The position numbers were made by a program, and so were the translations under genes. From NCBI GenBank assembly GCA_950022295.1, contig OX465598.1, positions 339,463,324-339,527,323 on the forward strand: a stretch of DNA of 64,000 nucleotides. Direction: 5' to 3'. Shown in pieces: positions 58,863 to 64,000 of this stretch. Each line of letters begins with the position of its first letter. Within the stretch, counting starts at the first letter, position 1. The DNA is from Bromus sterilis (Eukaryota > Streptophyta > Magnoliopsida > Poales > Poaceae). The notes under the pieces are model-generated. The model ran no database searches, had not been told where the DNA came from, and saw only the letters and a list, made by a program, of their open reading frames with translations.

Positions 58863-59030
58863 GGCGGTGTTTGGTGAAACTCGGCTTTGATTTGGAGAAG
58901 AGGAGTGGTTGGAGAGGAGGGGAAGCGGTGGCATAGATGGGAAGGGTGTGGCCTAGGATTGCCTCGTCGTCCGCCTTTTAAAGACGAACAAGTTCCCTCA
59001 AGCGGCACACCAGAGCGACACCGTCAATAC

Positions 59031-60824
59031 TGTTGGATATATGCTCTAGAGGCAAATAATATATGATTATTCCAATATATCTAAGCAAGTTCATAACCAG
59101 TTTCATACCGTGCTAGAACTGTGTCAGTGAAACAATGATGCAGGTGTGGTATAGAAACCCCCAGAGTTCCTAGTTAGCCTCTACATCGATAACTAGTTCA
59201 TGGTCAACATGATGATCGTGGTTTCGCGATCATGGACAATTAAGTCTCTTGACTATGAGGTCACCTCACTGGTTAAGTGACGTGGTGAACATTACCCAAA
59301 GTAAGCATTACAGCATGATCAAATCTTATGAAGGTTCAGTGTTGTAATTACAGAACGTGGTAGACCGTTCCTTTGACTGTGAGTACATGCATAATCACTA
59401 TCTTCCCGGATGCTTTGACTTACATCCCACCACCTGACTGAAATATGCGGGTCATAACGGTTGTATCTTAGGTATTCCGTGGAGATATGTTGAGGAGTAT
59501 TGTTACAAGAGCGGGATTTGTCAATCCATATAATGGATAGATACTCGGGGCCCACTCGGTGAGATTCCATCCATAAAGCTGTGCAGCGTGTGACTAGGTC
59601 ACGGGGATGAATATCACGGGAACGAGTGAATAAGGATTTGTTCGGAACGAGGTTGAACCAGACATAGGATGTCATTGATCGAATCTCGGAACAATCCAGT
59701 ATCGCTGACAAAGGGAATGCTATACGGCGTAAGGTCCAATCGGTGTTGATATCCGGAATGCACAGGGGTCATTATGGGCATCCAGGTCCCGCTGATGATC
59801 ATTGACCATAGCCTCTGCGAGGTCATGACTGGAGTGTTCTCGGACCGTAGGATAACACACTTAAGGGCTCGTTGAAATCGGAGACCTTTTCGGAACTATC
59901 GGAGTTACCGGAGAATAAGAGAGAACTCCGAAACCGTTTCGGAGGGGAGACGGAAAAAGTTCCGTGGTTCCGAATTGTTCGGAAATTTATTTAGATATGT
60001 TTTATTATTTAATTAATGAATTAAATATTAAAATATAATTTAAATAATTAATGGAATAAATATTCTTGTTTGGTTTTTGTTTTTTCTTTGAGAAAGAAGA
60101 AAGAAAAAAAAGAATAAAGGAAAAAGAAAAAAAAAGGTGGGAGGTGGCGCATGGGCCACTTGGCCCAAATACCACCACGCCATGGTGGGTGGGGTTGGCA
60201 GGCCACATGCAAAGGCCTCCACGGCCATGCATGCATGCGTGGGCACATGGTGCAAGTAGCACACATGTGGTATTAAGTTTAGTACCACATCGCTAGTCCA
60301 CGTACCTGCGTACCCCATTTTCCCCCCATATATAGATATGAAGGGTGCCCCTTTTTCAACACAGAAAATTCCAGAAAAATACAGATAAATTCTGTAGATC
60401 TTTCTCTCCCTATTTCTCCCTCCTATGAGCGGACTCCCCTTGTTTGGAGTCTGCACTGGGTTGGGGATGTCTCCACTATACGCACGCCGTCGTGCTGCTG
60501 AAACTCTGGTTCCGGAGGTCTGCTTCCGCCACCTCCGCTGGATCGGAGAACGGAGGTCGTCATCGAGTCTCATATGTGTGCGAGTACTACGAGGTGCTGC
60601 ACGTGTGGCACTACACCCATCCGGGTGCTCAACACAGCCAGGGGGCTGTGAAACTTGATCGGCTACATCAACCACGTTTGCGGGAACGTTTCCCGCGCAA
60701 CGGACTACACCCCGAGGTATGTTATTTCCGCACTACTTTCCGTTACAGTAATACGGCTAGCTAGATCTTGGGTTATGGGAACGCTAGTTAGAAAAAATTG
60801 TGTTTTCTGCTGCGAACCCCAACA
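59031..60824 (+). repeat. 5' LTR of the Copia element (1,794 bp)
   Basis: It runs TGTTGG...CCCCAACA. ATATATAG at 60328-60335 is the likely TATA box, preceded by GC-rich sequence. Confidence 0.8.
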
Positions 60825-60825
60825 G

Positions 60826-60842
60826 TGGTATCATGAGCTAGG
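60826..60842 (+). other. Primer-binding site of the Copia element
   Basis: TGGTATCATGAGCTAGG follows the LTR after one base. It matches TGGTATCA of the tRNA-iMet site and then has one extra T. Confidence 0.65.
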
Positions 60843-61896
60843 TCTATGCTTAGTATTACTGTACGGATAGAACACATCGGGGATGTGGGCGTTGATTGTA
60901 TGATTGTTACCCTCTCACGTGTACTTGTTCACATCTGCGGCATCGTTTGATGAAGCGGCCCCCGACCGACTTTACGCGTACTCTTACGCGAGACTGGTTC
61001 CACGCTTGACATACGGCTTGTACCGTATAAAGTGGCTGGGGGGGTGTCTGTCTCTCTACTTTAGCGGATGTGGCATTTGCAACGGAGGGCCCCGTGCGGG
61101 GTGTAATAGAGACAATCGTATGGTTGACGTTGTGGTTGACTCGTAGGTTAAAACCTGTTTAACTATGAAAGCCCTAGCAGCCACGTAAAACTTGCAATAT
61201 ACAACTAGAACGTCTAAACCTTGTATTGCTAAGTGGGGGCTATCGTTTGTTTGTTTGTGATGTAGTGATAGCTTTGCTATGTGTTACTAGTAAGTAGTAA
61301 TCGTCATCATAAAACAAACTAAAATGGAGACACTGTAGACTTAGTGTTGCCATAGCCCAGACATCTTAAAACTTGCTAGTATAGGATACACGACGGTAGC
61401 ATGTGATAAGATGATCCTTAACAAAGCCAAACACAAGTATTCTACCGAAGTGTGCACCGCCTGGAAGGTTTTCCCATATGGCTTGATGCTCCGTACATAC
61501 CGGAGTTGTCCTACATATTAAATGGAGTTCACATGAGGTTGGGTTCGGCAAGCCTGGCATATGCAGATATGGCCTTGCTGAGCAGCATATAACATGGAGG
61601 TTAATTTGGCGAGCCTAGCATATGCAGATATGGCCTCGGAATACTAGAGATCGAAAGATCGAGCATGAGTCACAGTACATATAAGATAATGTGATCGCAC
61701 AAGTTGTTGTCTACCTTTGAAACTGACCCGTCGGCCGTGTGATATTCGAGGTCGGGCAGTGAATCTGGATCATGTAATCACTAAAACTTCCTAGGGATGA
61801 ATTGTTTTAGTGCGAGCTCATTTATAATATGATTATATGAACTCACTTGTTGTGAACTAGTCTTAATTGTGTTCCTTGCAATTATGTTTGTAGAAA
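60843..61896 (+). other. Leader of the Copia element
   Basis: No gene is seen. A ~30-bp motif around GCATATGCAGATATGGCC occurs twice, near 61557 and 61617. Confidence 0.6.
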
Positions 61897-62667
61897 ATGG
61901 ATAATACCCAGTACCTTGAAATGGTTTCCTTCTTACATGGTGAAAGACTTAAAGAAAATGGGTCAAACTTCGTTAGTTGGTACTTACGCCTTAGAGCCGT
62001 GCTCAAGAGAATCAACCTTTCATTCTTAACTAAAAGGCACGTGGGAAACCCTCCAGAAAACGACATGGATGCACGAGCGGCGATTGATTATCAATATCGT
62101 CGAAGGACATATGCCATGGCTAAGGGTATCATAGAAACCAGCATTCCGCAACCTTTGCGTTAGGAGTATGCTGATTTGGATACATACGATATGATCGATG
62201 AGCTGAAGTCATCAAACTTGCATCAGTTTAGAGTTGCCAGATTTGAGTTAGAAAGTGAGTTTCTCTCTACAAAGATGGAAGAAGGCTCTTGCCTGAAGGC
62301 ACACTTGGCCAAGATGCATGAGATACATCTGAGCCTCGTAGATGACTTTGACTATGAGACCACACATGAGTCTGCGATATACACGGTGCTACACTCGCTT
62401 CCATCGAGCTATACAGACCATGTCCATGGCTATGTCGGCAGAGGTGAAAGCCTCGAGTTCTCTGACTTCATGGATAGACTTCAGTATCTGGAGGTTAAAC
62501 CCATTGAAGGAGAAGTTTTCGATGGAGAAGGTATATATTTGATATACTTTATAAATGTTTACTCCCTTATACAACACTTGCAGTAAATGAGTATGTGATA
62601 CTTATTTTGTTTTATGAAAACAGGACCTGCCGTTGCATGGACGGGAAGAGGTGAAATCAAGGATTGA
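61897..62667 (+). pseudogene. Copia gag with a nonsense codon and a possible intron
   Basis: From ATG 61897 the frame encodes a Copia-type gag (FVSWYLRLRAVL, YDMIDELKSSNLHQ, MHEIHLSLVDDFDYE). It is broken by TAG at 62161-62163. In-frame reading continues to a GT site at 62531, where a 93-bp AT-rich stretch ends in AAAACAG at 62623. Splicing would add 14 residues (GPAVAWTGRGEIKD) and stop at 62665-62667; without splicing the frame ends at 62586. Gag would form the particle in the cytoplasm. Confidence 0.7.
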
Positions 62668-64000
62668 TGGATATCAAGTCAGTTGATGGCCAGCATGGAT
62701 TCCGCCGAGACATCTATCATAGGAGATACTTAGAGTATTAGATAAATCTTATGTAATCATTATAGTATGAACACTTAGTTGTGTGTCTTGCATCTCGCGA
62801 GACAAAGTTATTCATGTAATGAGACAAGTCAGTTGTTCCATCTTTATGAATAAAAGTGTGCTTATACTTTGATTACGTCTTGATTTATGATATGATAGAA
62901 AGCATTTATAATACTACTATTATTGTCAAGAAATATTCAATGTTTAATGATAAAGTTGTCTTGATTATAGCAAGTCAAAGATTTGATTACATGAGGTGAC
63001 TTTATAACTGATGAATTCATTAAATGTATGATCTATTAACTTGTGAGTTCATTATCGAATGAAAATCATAACTTGATTGCATGAGATGGATTAGATACAC
63101 GATCTATGAACCTCCGCAATAAATATAATCATGACAAGGTTCTAGCAAGTAGAACTTGTACCAATCATTATACATAAATGATGTACTGAATGGGCACGTG
63201 AGTTATCATTAAAGACTTCATATAATTAATTGAAAGTTGTATTCAATTGAGATCATAAAACTGAGATTTAGGAATCACAGTGAGAAGTGAGAATACAAGG
63301 ATACATATCACTACGCTACGATCCGAAGTGATAAGTATTGATATTGACATAATGGGAGACTTGTGGAAGTTGTACCACAAACTACGATGGAAGTTGAAAG
63401 TGCTAGACTACTTAAACCATTCGTAGTCATACTAAACCATAGTATGGTCTAAACGTTCTTTCCCCTAGCACTATAGTTATTGTCGAATAAGTTGTTTAAT
63501 TCATTAAGTTAAAACACCCACTTCATGAATTCTAATGAGACATGATAGCTCCATAACTGATGGTGTTATAAGTTTCTTAAAAGAAAGAATTTCTTTGTAA
63601 TAAAACTACGAGCAATTGAAATTACATATTCTCCCCGAATAGCAAAATTTGTGTTGCTTAATTGATAATGCGAGAAGAAGTCTCTCGACACGGATCCAAT
63701 GGGAGATAATGGAAACTTTGACCGGGGTATTGGACCTTGCCTTCAGAATATCAGAGTATTGCAACGGAAGCATGTTCCGCTGTAATGACACTGCATAAGG
63801 AAGGATATGCCAAAGATGATTGATCTTGGTATATGAGTTGAAGCCATTGTTGAATTTAGAAGGTTGTCATGAATACGTTCTGTACAGAACAATAATCATG
63901 AGTCTTCTTCATAAAACAATAGGGAATAATATTGCTTGAAGACACAAAGGAATGATGGTAGCCTAGAACACGAGGAGAAATGAAATAATATTGAGTTACA
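62668..64000 (+). other. Copia interior without recognisable pol
   Basis: AT-rich, no open frame of note and no protease, integrase or RT motif. Short phrases around TTGATTACATGAGGTGA recur loosely near 62975 and 63074. Confidence 0.5.

Larger units (their letters stand above)
59031..64000 (+). mobile_element. Copia element (BARE/WIS/Angela-like LTR), 5' part
   Basis: The LTR start TGTTGGATATATGCTCTAGAGG resembles BARE/WIS/Angela LTRs, as does its length of 1.8 kb. Then come an imperfect tRNA-Met primer site, a 1-kb leader and a Copia gag. From 62668 to the window end no pol frame is seen, so the copy is either non-autonomous or badly decayed. The 5' flank is AATAC; the other end is outside the window. 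Confidence 0.75.

Overview
The window looks like nuclear DNA of a large-genome grass, most likely a Triticeae or related Pooideae species. Three things point there: dense nested LTR retrotransposons with TGATACGTC... termini and tRNA-Asp primer sites (Athila-lineage Gypsy, Sabrina/WHAM-like), Stowaway MITEs starting CTCCCTCCG, and grass-type genes with a GC-rich 5' end. Family names are recognised from memory of motifs and were not searched.

Positions 1-43,700 are almost entirely retrotransposon, nested several deep. Element A (1-2,526) is broken by E1 (from 2,527). E1 carries a 4.3-kb solo LTR, H (6,333-10,631, target duplication TATGT), and is broken by E2 (12,332-18,465). E2 ends abruptly against C, a minus-strand Tat-type Gypsy with a full but decayed pol (18,466-24,478 and 38,050-38,985). 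D (24,479-38,049) sits inside C with two 1,641-bp LTRs and a perfect GTCGG duplication. Inside D lies G (29,271-35,141, minus), a large-LTR Gypsy reduced to one LTR, an extra leader ORF and a stub of gag. C's right end abuts a minus-strand LTR fragment I (38,986-39,944), then the 3' part of element F (39,945-43,700). A, E1, E2 and D show gag and, in three of them, retropepsin, but never pol, so they would depend on proteins made elsewhere.

Positions 43,701-59,030 are a low-copy island. It holds one intact mTERF-family gene (46,646-47,809), predicted to be organelle-targeted, and a second mTERF copy that lost its ATG and is split by a 5.3-kb chromovirus-type Gypsy element, J (50,012-55,276). 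The J junctions are not those of a simple insertion: about 90 bp of mTERF coding sequence lies on both sides, and the 3' LTR has lost its last ~86 bp. The island also has a nuclear tRNA-Trp(CCA) gene with a pol III terminator, a Ds-like hAT element with an 8-bp duplication, a foldback Mutator-type MITE, two Stowaway MITEs and a decayed Glu-rich minus-strand gene.

Positions 59,031-64,000 are the 5' LTR and gag of a Copia element (BARE/WIS/Angela-like LTR start) that runs off the window. Only two loci look functional for the host: the first mTERF gene and tRNA-Trp. The rest records retrotransposition, illegitimate recombination and decay.
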